Notes: generated by a model not told the origin, from the sequence alone. Shown: positions 52,449-61,351, counted from the stretch's first letter. The stretch is DNA of 64,000 bases from Bacteroidota bacterium (GCA_014190575.1 BJGQ01000012.1:1-64000); one strand, 5' to 3'. Translations and numbers: made by a program.

Positions 52449-55289
52449 ATGGCTGAAATAAAAACAATAACAACTACTCTGCTTCAGAAAATTTCATTGG
52501 TCATTCCGTGTTATAATGAATCGGCAAGAGTGGCGCAAATGCTTGAAGGCCTTCGTGATTTTTCACGCAACTGGAAAAAAGATTTTGAAATAATTGTTGT
52601 TGATGACGGATGCAAGGATGATACTTCATTGTTGATTGAACAAAGCGATTTATTTAAAGAACTTTCAGTACAAGGAAAATTCAAATTAATAAAACCTGGA
52701 AAAAATCAAGGGAAAGGATTTGCTTTGAAAGAAGGTGTGATGCAGGCTTCAGGCTCTCATGTTCTCACATTAGATGCTGATATGAGTACACGACCAACCG
52801 AAATCAACAATTGGTTAGCCACTCACAAACTTTCTTCCAATGAAATATTAATAGGCTCGCGCGAATTAAAAACTTCCAAAGTCACTGAACGCAAATCGCG
52901 CAACTTCATTGGTAAAATTTTTAATTTAAGTGTTCGGTTTTTTACGCCGCTGAAAAGTCACGATACACAATGCGGATTCAAGTTATATCCAACTGCTGTT
53001 GCAAAAAATTTATTCAGTAAACTCTCGACTTCAGGTTGGGCGCATGATGTTGAGCTATTGTATCACGCACAACTCGATGGAGTGAAAATTATTGAAATGC
53101 CTGTTACCTGGAAAGCAATGGAAGGCAGCAAAATTTCTGTTGGTGTTGATGGTATAAAAATGTTTTTGCAGGTGATGTGGCTGTCACTAAGAATGAAATT
53201 CAATTGGTTTTTCGTTACACCATTTTCTGAAATGAAAAATGCAGAACTCAATAAAAAAAATCAGCCATTCTTTCGTTTTCTGTTTGCAACGCTATGTATA
53301 TTTTTATTTTTTCTAATGACCACAGTAAGTTTTCATTATGGAATTACCGGTGACGATTTAGATCAGAAAGTTTATGGCGAAAAGGTTTTGAATTTTTATA
53401 CTTCATTCGGAAAAGATACTTCGTGCTTGAATCTGAAAGTAGGTAACAAGGAAAACTTGTATCTCTATGGTGGTTTGTTCAGTATGATTTCTGCTGCTGC
53501 AAATCGCTACATAGGTGGTTTGGATGAATATGACATGCGCCACCTGATAAATGCAATCGCAGGATTTTTCGCTATATTATTTACCGGATTGCTTGCACGA
53601 AGATTAGGTAACTGGCTCACCGGATCTCTCGCCATCGTTTTACTTGCATCGTGGCCGCAATTTTTCGGACAAAGCATGAACAACCCGAAGGATATTCCAT
53701 TTGCCCTTACTTACATTCTTACTATTTATTTTTTAGTGAAACTGGTAATGGAACTTCCGCGACCATCAACTCGTACTTGGGTTATGAGTGCCGTGAGTAT
53801 AGCACTTGCAATAAATATTCGTGTTGGGGGATTATTATTGATTGGAATGTTGTTCGTGTTTGTTTTTGGCACCTACATTATTAACTCTGAAAAAAGAAAA
53901 CTGATCAATAAAACAAGCTCAATCTCTTATTTATTAAAGCGATTAATTTTCGTTGCAATCGCAGGATACTTTGGTGGTTTATTATTCTGGCCTTATGGAT
54001 TAATGGGGCCAATGAGTAATCCGCTTATTGCGCTGAAAGAACAAACCAATTTCGCCATGGGCATCGGATTGTTATTTGATGGAAAGCCGATGTCGTCAAA
54101 AGAAATTCCGTGGTACTATATTCCTAAATTGCTGGAGATTACAACTCCTCTTGTAGTGTTATTTGCTGCAATTGCACAATGTGTTTTATGGTATTTCTCA
54201 CGAAAGAAATTTTTGTCCACTCTAACTATACTAATTTCATTCGCAATACTTTTCCCTTGGGCATATGCTGCATACAATCATTCACCATTGTACGATGGAT
54301 TGCGGCAGTTTCTATTCTTAATTCCTTTGATTGCTGTACTCGCTTCATTAACCTGGACTTTTTTAATTACTGGAATGAATCAGAAAATAATTTCTTACAT
54401 CGCAATAGTTGCATTTGCAATTGGGATTGCATTTCCGCTTCGTTTTGCATTTGTAAATCATCCGAACGAATATGTTTACTTCAATGAAATCATTGGAGGG
54501 ATAAAGGGTGCTTACGGAAAATTCGATACCGATTATTACATGAACAGTGTTCGCAAAACTTCTAACTGGTTTAAACAAACTGATATGTTTAAGAATGCTA
54601 CCAAGGAGAAAAAAATCTTACTCGCAACTAATGCGGTTGACCCTGTAAATTGGTACTTCAGAAATGATACCGACAAAGTAAAAATCGTTTACACAAAGTG
54701 GAACAGTGGCAGTGCAAAAACACGCAGTGCGCGTGATTGGGATTATGGAATTTATTTCTCTCGCGATGTTGACCCCGGAATGTTAATCGCCGGCACTTGG
54801 CCATCTGATAAAGCAATTTATAAAAATTCTGCCGATGGTGTACCGTTATCATGTGTTATTGAACGAAAAAACAAATCTGATTACTATGGTTATCAGGAAA
54901 TGCAACGCGACAGTTTGAAAAAAGCCGAATACCTATTTGAAGATGCATTAAAATACAATCCTCAAAACGAAGAAGTAGTTGGTTGGATGGTTCAAGTGAA
55001 ACTTAGTTTGAAAAAAAATAAAGAAGCGTTGAACTACGCGCAACAATTATTAGCGCTTAATCCCCAAAGCGATATGAGTTACATGATGGTTGGCGTTTGC
55101 TATGCCTACACCGGGGATTTATCAAATTCAGAAATGAGTTTGTTAAAAGCAGTTGAATTAAGTCCCATGAATTATCAGGCATATCAATTACTTGCACAAC
55201 TTTATCAACAAAAAGGAGATAAATCTACGGCACAGAGTTATATGAATAAATCGCAGGAGATCAAACAACAATTGCAGGAACAACAATAA
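52449..55289 (+). CDS. Three-part fusion: Alg5-like GT2 glycosyltransferase, GT-C membrane domain, TPR tail
   Basis: 946 residues. Residues 10-245 are a GT2 domain: LVIPCYNESARVAQML, VVDDGCKDDTS, DxD in TLDADMSTRP, GSRELKTSKVTERKSRNFIG and SHDTQCGFKLYP, the last diagnostic of the Alg5/polyprenyl-phosphate-glucose synthase group. Residues about 275-685 hold about 10-11 membrane helices of GT-C/ArnT-PMT type (aspartate pair in GITGDDLDQKV, then PKDIPFALTYI and NIRVGGLLL). Residues 810-940 are TPR repeats (YLFEDALKYNPQNEEVVGWM). Inference: one chain may make a polyprenyl-phosphate sugar and use it on the other membrane face. A TACATTTG box lies at 52417-52424 with no good partner. The methyltransferase gene follows after 8 bases. 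Confidence 0.88.
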   Translation: MAEIKTITTTLLQKISLVIPCYNESARVAQMLEGLRDFSRNWKKDFEIIVVDDGCKDDTSLLIEQSDLFKELSVQGKFKLIKPGKNQGKGFALKEGVMQASGSHVLTLDADMSTRPTEINNWLATHKLSSNEILIGSRELKTSKVTERKSRNFIGKIFNLSVRFFTPLKSHDTQCGFKLYPTAVAKNLFSKLSTSGWAHDVELLYHAQLDGVKIIEMPVTWKAMEGSKISVGVDGIKMFLQVMWLSLRMKFNWFFVTPFSEMKNAELNKKNQPFFRFLFATLCIFLFFLMTTVSFHYGITGDDLDQKVYGEKVLNFYTSFGKDTSCLNLKVGNKENLYLYGGLFSMISAAANRYIGGLDEYDMRHLINAIAGFFAILFTGLLARRLGNWLTGSLAIVLLASWPQFFGQSMNNPKDIPFALTYILTIYFLVKLVMELPRPSTRTWVMSAVSIALAINIRVGGLLLIGMLFVFVFGTYIINSEKRKLINKTSSISYLLKRLIFVAIAGYFGGLLFWPYGLMGPMSNPLIALKEQTNFAMGIGLLFDGKPMSSKEIPWYYIPKLLEITTPLVVLFAAIAQCVLWYFSRKKFLSTLTILISFAILFPWAYAAYNHSPLYDGLRQFLFLIPLIAVLASLTWTFLITGMNQKIISYIAIVAFAIGIAFPLRFAFVNHPNEYVYFNEIIGGIKGAYGKFDTDYYMNSVRKTSNWFKQTDMFKNATKEKKILLATNAVDPVNWYFRNDTDKVKIVYTKWNSGSAKTRSARDWDYGIYFSRDVDPGMLIAGTWPSDKAIYKNSADGVPLSCVIERKNKSDYYGYQEMQRDSLKKAEYLFEDALKYNPQNEEVVGWMVQVKLSLKKNKEALNYAQQLLALNPQSDMSYMMVGVCYAYTGDLSNSEMSLLKAVELSPMNYQAYQLLAQLYQQKGDKSTAQSYMNKSQEIKQQLQEQQ

Positions 55290-55297
55290 CGATAATT

Positions 55298-56020
55298 ATG
55301 GATTTAAAAGAACTGGAATCAGGAGTCAATCCGAATACGCATTGGTATTATCAATCGAAGAAATGGCCGTTGGTTCGTTTTGTGAAAAAGATTTTTCATG
55401 AACAAAAAAGAAAAGTTGTTTTAGTTGATGTGGGTTCAGGCTCTGGGTTTTTTATGTTTGAATTATTAAAGCTCATGCCGGAGATGATTGATAAAGTGTG
55501 GCTCGTTGATATTAATTACACTGAAGCTGAAGTAAAAGAGACCATTGGACAACAAGTTGAAAAAACAATCAACCTCCCTCCTATTATTGAAAATGCAGTA
55601 GTTGTAATGATGGATGTGCTTGAACACATTGAAGATGATTTTGCAATATTGAATGAAATAAAAAAACGCTGTGTTGGAAAAAATTATTTCTTCATCACTG
55701 TTCCTGCCTTTATGGATTTGTGGAGCGGACATGATGTGTATCTCGGTCACTATCGCCGCTATACTTCTAAAACTTTAAACTCATTATTAACGAATGCAAA
55801 ATTTTCGAAGTATAAAATTTTCTATCTCTTCGCCGGTATTTTTCCAATGGTGTGGAGCATTCGTAAGCTGACTAAAAAAAGTAAGGAAACGCAAAGCAAC
55901 ATGAAACCATCGCACCCGATTGTGAACTCAGTTCTTCGGGCTTACAATTCGTTTGAAATGAATTTCAGTCGCATGAATAGATTGTTTGGTGTGACATGCA
56001 CGGCTGAGGGAGAAATTTAA
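55298..56020 (+). CDS. Class I SAM-dependent methyltransferase
   Basis: 240 residues with the Rossmann core: motif I LVDVGSGSGFFMFELLKLMP (about 41-60), VWLVDINYTEAE (acidic loop), VVMMDVLEHIEDDFAIL (motif II, UbiE/BioC-like DVLEHI), and FITVPAFMDLWSGHDVYLGHYRRYTSKTL. That last segment, P-x-LWSxHD with HYRRY, is common to methyltransferases beside polyprenyl-phosphate glycosyltransferases. It lies 8 bases after the GT2/GT-C/TPR fusion, so the two are one unit. The probable substrate is a lipid-linked sugar or glycan end, by context only. Confidence 0.87.
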   Translation: MDLKELESGVNPNTHWYYQSKKWPLVRFVKKIFHEQKRKVVLVDVGSGSGFFMFELLKLMPEMIDKVWLVDINYTEAEVKETIGQQVEKTINLPPIIENAVVVMMDVLEHIEDDFAILNEIKKRCVGKNYFFITVPAFMDLWSGHDVYLGHYRRYTSKTLNSLLTNAKFSKYKIFYLFAGIFPMVWSIRKLTKKSKETQSNMKPSHPIVNSVLRAYNSFEMNFSRMNRLFGVTCTAEGEI

Positions 56021-56112
56021 ATCGATTTGATAATTTGGTGATTTGATAATGAATAAGAAATTTCGCGACAATTAATTTTTAAATTTTCTTCTTTAATTTT
56101 TAATTTAAATAA

Positions 56113-56781
56113 ATGAAATCCCTTCATCCAAAAACACTTTCCTTTCTTTCGCAGTTAAAAAAGAACAACAACAAACCTTGGTTCGATAAACACAAACCTG
56201 AGTTTGATGAAATAAGAATTCAGTTCACAGAGTTCATTGAAGAATTATTGATTGCAATGAAAAAAGCAGACACGCAAATCGGTACTGATTTAAAAGCGAA
56301 GGATTGCGTGTTCCGTATTTACCGTGATGTTCGATTCGGAAAAGATAAAACTCCGTACAAGATTCATATTGCAGCGGCTTTTGGTCGCGAAGGACGAAGA
56401 GGAAAATATGCCGGCTACTACATTCACATTGAACCCGGAGGAAAAAATTTTATGGGTGGTGGAGTTTGGATGCCCGAAGCACCTGAACTGAAAAAAGTTC
56501 GCCAGGAAATTGATTACAACCTGAAAGATTTTAAAAAGATAACGGAAGCAAAAAGTTTCAAAAAAACTTTCGGAGAACTGGATGGCGAGAAAATGAAAAC
56601 CATTCCGAAAGATTATGATGCCAGCAATCCGGCAATAGAAATTCTGAAACACAAAAGTTTTTTATACGGATGCGAGCTGGATGATAAAACTGTTCTCTCT
56701 CCTTCATTCCTGAAAAAATCTGTTTCGGTTTTCACTGAGTTGTCGCCGTTCATTCAATTTCTGAATCGGGCGATGGATTGA
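56113..56781 (+). CDS. DUF2461 domain-containing protein
   Basis: 222 residues, nearly all in one DUF2461 domain: FLSQLKKNNNKPWFDKHKPEFD at the start, then FRIYRDVRFGKDKTPYKIHI, AGYYIHIEPGGKNFMGGGVW and the basic C-terminal half ending in ELSPFIQFLNRAMD. It is a widespread cytosolic family with no proven function. It stands between the methyltransferase and the hicBA pair, with its own 92-base upstream gap. I can add no role from context. Confidence 0.92.
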   Translation: MKSLHPKTLSFLSQLKKNNNKPWFDKHKPEFDEIRIQFTEFIEELLIAMKKADTQIGTDLKAKDCVFRIYRDVRFGKDKTPYKIHIAAAFGREGRRGKYAGYYIHIEPGGKNFMGGGVWMPEAPELKKVRQEIDYNLKDFKKITEAKSFKKTFGELDGEKMKTIPKDYDASNPAIEILKHKSFLYGCELDDKTVLSPSFLKKSVSVFTELSPFIQFLNRAMD

Positions 56782-56848
56782 TTTTTTAAATCTGCAACTA
56801 AAATTCAAAACAGAATTATCGTATCTTTGAATTCAAACAATAAGTAAA

Positions 56849-57058
56849 ATGACTTTAAAAAATATTGTCTGGAAAGAAGGGAAATATTTTGTGGCTCAAT
56901 GCCTCAATGTTGAAGTCTCCAGTTTTGGAAAGACTAAAAACGAAGCTTTAAAAAATCTGGATGAAGCCCTTGAATTATATTTTGAAGATGGAAATGTAAA
57001 AAAACCATTGAAAGTATTGCAGGCAGAAGTTGTTTCGATGAGGGTTAAGTATGCCTAA
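56849..57058 (+). CDS. hicB: HicB-family antitoxin (short form)
   Basis: 69 residues with the HicB partial-RNase-H fold: VWKEGKYFVAQCLNVEVSSFGKTKNEALKNLDEALELYFED. This binds and blocks HicA. It lacks the C-terminal HTH or ribbon-helix-helix DNA-binding part found in longer HicB, so it may not repress its own promoter. It precedes and overlaps hicA by eight bases, the reverse of the E. coli hicA-hicB order. Confidence 0.88.
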   Translation: MTLKNIVWKEGKYFVAQCLNVEVSSFGKTKNEALKNLDEALELYFEDGNVKKPLKVLQAEVVSMRVKYA

Positions 57059-57260
57059 ACTCTATTCATCAGCTTTTATAATTAAAATCCTTTTAAAACA
57101 TGGTTTCGTTTTTATTTCACAAAAAGGAAGTCATGCAAAATATAGGAAGATAGGAACTCAAACGCTTACTGTAATTATTCCAACTCCAAGAAAAGAAATT
57201 CCTTACGGAACATTTAAATCAATCCTGAAGCAATCGAAACTCAACGAAGAAGATTTCTGA
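57051..57260 (+). CDS. hicA: HicA-family toxin (mRNA interferase)
   Basis: 69 residues with the double-stranded RNA-binding-like HicA fold. KILLKHGFVFISQKGSHAKYRK contains the catalytic histidine in GSHAKYR, followed by VIIPTPRKEIPYGTFKSILKQ. It cleaves mRNA and is held inactive by HicB. All hallmark residues are present, so the toxin looks intact. The overlap with hicB couples their translation. Such pairs move between genomes, but no mobile-element remains are seen around it. Confidence 0.9.
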   Translation: MPKLYSSAFIIKILLKHGFVFISQKGSHAKYRKIGTQTLTVIIPTPRKEIPYGTFKSILKQSKLNEEDF

Positions 57261-57324
57261 AACCAGAAATTATTTTTTTTCTTTAAAATTTTTCCACAAT
57301 TCATTCACCAATCAATAGCAGGGT

Positions 57325-57332
57325 TATATTTG
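57325..57332 (+). promoter_or_regulatory. Probable -7 element of dnaX
   Basis: TATATTTG ends 7 bases before the dnaX ATG at 57340, so the message would start at or next to the start codon. No convincing TTTG element is found 17-23 bases further up. Confidence 0.4.
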
Positions 57333-57339
57333 TTTCCGG

Positions 57340-59109
57340 ATGGAGAATTTCATTGTATCGGCGCGTAAGTACAGACCAGCAAGGTTCGAAGATGTTATTG
57401 GTCAACCACAGGTAACACAAACGCTTAAGAATGCAATCCGCAACAATCAGTTGGCGCAGGCATTTTTGTTTTGCGGTCCGCGCGGAGTGGGTAAAACAAC
57501 CTGCGCGAGAATTCTGGCTAAAGTTATTAACTGCGAAAATATTTCGAAAGATATTGAAGCATGTAACGAATGCGAGAGTTGTAAATCATTTAATCAGAAT
57601 GCAACTTTCAATGTGCATGAGCTAGATGCTGCATCGAACAATAGTGTGGAAGATATTCGTGCTCTTATAGAGCAGGTTCGGTATGCACCGCAAACCGGAA
57701 AGAAAAAAATATACATCATTGATGAGGTTCACATGCTTTCGAATCAGGCATTCAATGCCTTTCTGAAAACACTGGAAGAACCACCACCTTACGCCATTTT
57801 TATTTTAGCAACTACTGAGAAACACAAAATCATTCCAACTATTTTATCGCGTTGTCAGATTTTTGATTTCAGCAGAATAAGAACCGAAGACACAGCAGAT
57901 TATTTAGCCAACATTGCGAAGAAGGAAGAAATAAAATCTGAAACAGATGCGCTGCACATCATCGCACAAAAATCGGATGGTGCGTTGCGCGATGCACTCA
58001 GCATATTCGACCGCATCAGCGTTTTCACTGGAGGAAATATTACTTATCAATCGGTTCTTACTAATCTGAATATTCTCGATTACGATTATTTCTTTCGCTT
58101 CACCGATTATTTTTTGCAGGAAAGTGTTACAGATTGCCTGCTCACATACAGTGAAATTTTAGCGAACGGATTTGAAGGCGATAATTTTTTAAGCGGACTT
58201 GCTTCGCACATTCGTAGCTTGCTCGTGAGTAAGGATAAAGTGACTTTGCAGTTGCTCGAAACTTCAGCCAACCTTCGCAATCGTTATTCAGAACAATCGG
58301 CTTACACACCGGTTTCTTTTTTATTGAATGGACTGAATATTATTAACGAAGCCGAAATTCAATATCGCACCAGTCGTAATAAAAGATTGTGTGTGGAATT
58401 AGCAATGATGAAATTGTGCTACTTGTTTCGCACAGTGAAATTTGTTCAATCGAGCGAACAGGTTGTGGAGAGTAAAAAAAAAACTGACGGCACAACTTTA
58501 AAAGTTGAACCAACTCAATCAGCTTCATCAACCATAACAACTGTAACAGAAAAAGAAGAGAAATATAAAACTGTTACACCAACAGCAAGCACAACTACAA
58601 AACCAACTTTCACCGGAGCAGCCCGAAAAGGATTTAAACTTCCGACTCTGAATGATATTAAGGCAACAGTTGAGCAGGAGAAACCGGAAGAAGTTGCCAT
58701 TAAAAATGGAACTGAAAAATTTATCGGCGATGAGTTGGATGAAGACAAATTAAAATTCGCTTTCAGTAAATATTTAGAAAAACTACAAGCGGAAAAGAAT
58801 TTTTCCGTTTCAGAAATTCTGAAAATTTATCCCCCATTCTTAGAGAACTCAAGAGTGGTAATGATTATTGTCGGAACACAAAGTCACTATCAATTGCTTA
58901 CCGATGAGCGCGAAGCAATGGTTAATTTTTTGAAACAACAATTGCAGAAAAATAAAATTGACCTCACTGTAAGAGTGGATGCAGAGCGAGCAAAAGTTGA
59001 TAACAAGAAAAGACCCTATACACCAACTGAAAAGTTTGAACACATGGCAAAGAAAAATCCGCTCCTTCGTCAGTTAAAAGATGAATTAAAATTGGAAGCG
59101 GATTTCTGA
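57340..59109 (+). CDS. dnaX: DNA polymerase III subunit gamma/tau
   Basis: Clamp-loader ATPase that also ties the replisome together; 589 residues. Residues 1-365 are domains I-III: RPARFEDVIGQPQVTQTLKN, Walker A FCGPRGVGKTTCAR, zinc module (CENISKDIEACNECESC), Walker B YIIDEVHMLS, sensor and SRC motif TILSRCQIFDF. Residues about 380-470 are a Ser/Thr-rich linker, and 475-589 the tau-specific C-terminus. At residues 379-381 the KKK codons sit in a run of ten A (58474-58483). Gaining one A ends translation after one residue (TGA), and losing one ends it after five (TAA). Either gives a gamma-like protein of 382 or 386 residues, exactly domains I-III. Confidence 0.97.
   Translation: MENFIVSARKYRPARFEDVIGQPQVTQTLKNAIRNNQLAQAFLFCGPRGVGKTTCARILAKVINCENISKDIEACNECESCKSFNQNATFNVHELDAASNNSVEDIRALIEQVRYAPQTGKKKIYIIDEVHMLSNQAFNAFLKTLEEPPPYAIFILATTEKHKIIPTILSRCQIFDFSRIRTEDTADYLANIAKKEEIKSETDALHIIAQKSDGALRDALSIFDRISVFTGGNITYQSVLTNLNILDYDYFFRFTDYFLQESVTDCLLTYSEILANGFEGDNFLSGLASHIRSLLVSKDKVTLQLLETSANLRNRYSEQSAYTPVSFLLNGLNIINEAEIQYRTSRNKRLCVELAMMKLCYLFRTVKFVQSSEQVVESKKKTDGTTLKVEPTQSASSTITTVTEKEEKYKTVTPTASTTTKPTFTGAARKGFKLPTLNDIKATVEQEKPEEVAIKNGTEKFIGDELDEDKLKFAFSKYLEKLQAEKNFSVSEILKIYPPFLENSRVVMIIVGTQSHYQLLTDEREAMVNFLKQQLQKNKIDLTVRVDAERAKVDNKKRPYTPTEKFEHMAKKNPLLRQLKDELKLEADF
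58474..58483 (+). promoter_or_regulatory. A10 slippage tract in dnaX
   Basis: Ten A in a row just after the domain III coding region. Both shifted frames stop within 1-5 codons. CAACT/AGTTG (58493-58507) may form a small hairpin 10 bases downstream. The layout matches Thermus dnaX, where slippage on a run of nine A makes gamma. Confidence 0.6.
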
Positions 59110-59163
59110 TTGGTTATTCCTTTTTGCAATTATTTTTGACACCCAAATTCAATTAAACAATTT

Positions 59164-60438
59164 ATGGCTGAAGTAATTCGAATGCCCCGCATGAGCGATA
59201 CGATGACTGAAGGAGTGATTGTGGCGTGGCACAAAAAAGTTGGTGATAAAGTAAAGAGCGGCGACCTGATGGCTGAAATAGAAACCGATAAAGCCGTGAT
59301 GGAATTCGAAAGTTTTCAGGATGGAGTGTTGCTGTATATCGGTGCAGAAAAAGGTGCGGCTGTTCCGGTTGATTCAGTGATTGCTGTGCTTGGTAAAGAA
59401 GGTGAAGATTATAAAGCAGCATTAGCTGTTGCAGGTTCTGCTCCTGTTGCAGATAAGCCAGTTGAAGCTCCAAAAACAGAAACGACAAAAGCAGAAACAG
59501 CAGTTGCACCAACTGTAACAGTTCCTGTTGTAACTCCTGTTACTGCTCCGTCAAAAGAAACGGTTGCGGCTGTTACACCAAGTAACGGAAGAATTAAAGC
59601 ATCACCGCTTGCAAAAAAAATCGCGGCTGATTCAGGAGTAAATATTTCACAAGTATTAGGTAGTGGTGATGACGGCAGAATTATCAAAAAAGACATTGAA
59701 GCATATCTCTCTTCCGGAAAATCAAAAGGCGCTCAGCCATTTGTGAATGGTAAGGAAAGTTTTGAAGATGTTCCGCTTTCGCAAATGCGTAAAACCATTG
59801 CGCGCCGTTTAACAGAAAGCAAATTCAGCGCTCCGCATTTTTATCTTAAGATGGATATTGTGATGGATAAATCAATGGATGTTCGCAAACAGATGAATGA
59901 TTATCTCGGCGAAAAAATTTCCATCAATGATTTCGTTATAAAAGCGTCTGCAATGGCTTTGCGCGAAAACCCTAATGTGAATTCATCTTTCCTCGGTGAT
60001 AAAATCCGTTACAACCATCACATACATATTGGAATGGCTGTGGCAGTTGAAGAAGGGTTGCTTGTTCCTGTTATAAAATTTGCTGACCAAAAATCTTTCA
60101 GTCAGATTTCGGCGGAGGCAAAAGCATTTGGTGCAAGAGCAAAAGAGAAAAAATTACAACCTGTTGATTGGGAAGGGAACACTTTCACGATTTCCAATTT
60201 AGGGATGATGGATATTGATGATTTCACTGCGATAATTAATCCACCTGATGCGTGCATACTGGCAGTTGGAAAAATAAAAACTATTCCTGCGTTCGATGAG
60301 AAGGGAAATGTAAAGCCAACAAATGTGATGACTGTTACACTGAGTTGCGACCACCGCGTTGTAGATGGAGCGAAGGGCGCAAAATTTTTGCAGTCACTCA
60401 AAAAGTTCCTGGAGAACCCGGTGACAATGTTGGTTTAA
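59164..60438 (+). CDS. pdhC: Dihydrolipoamide acyltransferase, E2 of the pyruvate dehydrogenase complex
   Basis: Moves the acetyl group from E1 to CoA on a lipoyl arm; 424 residues. One lipoyl domain (1-80) has the lipoylated lysine in EIETDKAVMEF (about residue 43). An Ala/Pro/Thr/Val-rich hinge follows (about 92-138), then the E3-binding domain (about 140-178; KASPLAKKIAADSGVNI, GSGDDGRIIKKDIEAYL) and the catalytic domain (195-424) with RRLTESKFSAPHFYL and the active-site CDHRVVDGAKGAKFL. Features favour the pyruvate complex over 2-oxoglutarate. E1 and E3 genes are not adjacent. It begins 54 bases after dnaX. Confidence 0.92.
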   Translation: MAEVIRMPRMSDTMTEGVIVAWHKKVGDKVKSGDLMAEIETDKAVMEFESFQDGVLLYIGAEKGAAVPVDSVIAVLGKEGEDYKAALAVAGSAPVADKPVEAPKTETTKAETAVAPTVTVPVVTPVTAPSKETVAAVTPSNGRIKASPLAKKIAADSGVNISQVLGSGDDGRIIKKDIEAYLSSGKSKGAQPFVNGKESFEDVPLSQMRKTIARRLTESKFSAPHFYLKMDIVMDKSMDVRKQMNDYLGEKISINDFVIKASAMALRENPNVNSSFLGDKIRYNHHIHIGMAVAVEEGLLVPVIKFADQKSFSQISAEAKAFGARAKEKKLQPVDWEGNTFTISNLGMMDIDDFTAIINPPDACILAVGKIKTIPAFDEKGNVKPTNVMTVTLSCDHRVVDGAKGAKFLQSLKKFLENPVTMLV

Positions 60439-60461
60439 AATACAGAACTATCAGTAACCGA

Positions 60462-60758
60462 TTAATTCAACACAACTTCTTTAATACAGCAAACGGGAAT
60501 ACTGATTCCGCCTTTCAGAATAATGTTGTTATCGGTTGCCGCCCAGATAGTGGTTATCACTTCCTTAATTCCTTCTTCAGTGACAAAAACAATTTTGGCT
60601 TTCGTATAAAAATTGTGAGACATCTGTGCTGCTCTCTGCAACGACAATTTTCTCTGCATGCAAGCTTCAATGCAATCCAACACTTCAGAATTGATACATC
60701 GAAGGTTTGGAATTATTTCTCTTGCAATGCGTTCAGGGTTTGTAGAAATATCCATCAA
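60462..60758 (-). CDS. Small uncharacterised protein
   Basis: 98 residues, not recognised. No signal peptide or membrane helix. The N-terminal half is helical (NPERIAREIIPNLRCINSEV, DCIEACMQRKLSLQRAAQ) and the C-terminal half strand-rich (KAKIVFVTEEGIKEVITTIW, GGISIPVCCIKEVVLN), with five cysteines. The C-terminal half resembles the compact beta folds of small RNA- or ligand-binding proteins, but I would not name one. It is oriented against both neighbours, which supports it being a real gene. Confidence 0.6.
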   Translation of the reverse strand: MMDISTNPERIAREIIPNLRCINSEVLDCIEACMQRKLSLQRAAQMSHNFYTKAKIVFVTEEGIKEVITTIWAATDNNIILKGGISIPVCCIKEVVLN

Positions 60759-60874
60759 ATTGAAAAATGGGTTTTGGTTCGTGGTTCTTTACGCTTTCAG
60801 TTTTTGGTAAGTTATCATCAGTTATGGTTAAATTAAAAGATTAAAATGGCTACCCCTTTACTTAATTCGTCAAT

Positions 60875-61240
60875 ATGACTTCAAAACACACTTTGGTTCT
60901 TGGTGCTTCAACAAATCCGGAGCGGTATTCATTTCTCGCAGCTAATAAATTAGTGAGTCACAATCACCCGATAACCTTGGTTGGAAATAAAAATGGAAAT
61001 GTTAGCGGCTCTCCGATTCTTCATTCGATTCCCAAAGATTTAAAAGTTAATACTGTTACAGTTTATCTTGGTGCGAAAAATCAAATCGGATATTATGATG
61101 ATTTGATTCGATTGAAACCGAAGCGGATAATTTTTAATCCCGGTGCTGAAAATCCTGAATTGGAAAAACTAGCAACTGAAAATGGTATTGAAGTGGAGAA
61201 AGCTTGTACTTTAGTTTTATTATCTATTGGTCAATATTGA
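60875..61240 (+). CDS. CoA-binding domain protein (Rossmann fold)
   Basis: 121 residues making a single CoA_binding_2 domain: TLVLGASTNPERYSFLAANK with the glycine-poor nucleotide loop, VGNKNGNVSGSPILHSI, and RIIFNPGAENPELEKLATENGIEVEKACTLVLL at the end. It resembles the CoA-binding part of succinyl-CoA synthetase-like proteins and YccU. The role is unknown; regulation by CoA or protein CoAlation has been suggested for relatives. Cytosolic and monocistronic. Confidence 0.9.
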   Translation: MTSKHTLVLGASTNPERYSFLAANKLVSHNHPITLVGNKNGNVSGSPILHSIPKDLKVNTVTVYLGAKNQIGYYDDLIRLKPKRIIFNPGAENPELEKLATENGIEVEKACTLVLLSIGQY

Positions 61241-61351
61241 CTTTAGTTCGGGGTTGGTGGCTCGCAGATGGTAGTTTCATACTCAATTAAATTTCTTTCT
61301 AAAATATTTTATGGAAATTCGCATTCTTCATTCTCTAATCAAAAACTTTTT

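Noticed and set aside
56849-57260. hicBA as part of a larger defence or mobile island
   Set aside because: Neighbours are ordinary genes (DUF2461, dnaX) and no integrase, repeat or tRNA boundary is seen next to it.
60345-60836. 163-residue plus-strand ORF overlapping the end of the E2 gene
   Set aside because: Shadow of the E2 C-terminus and of the minus-strand gene at 60462-60758; no motif and poor composition.
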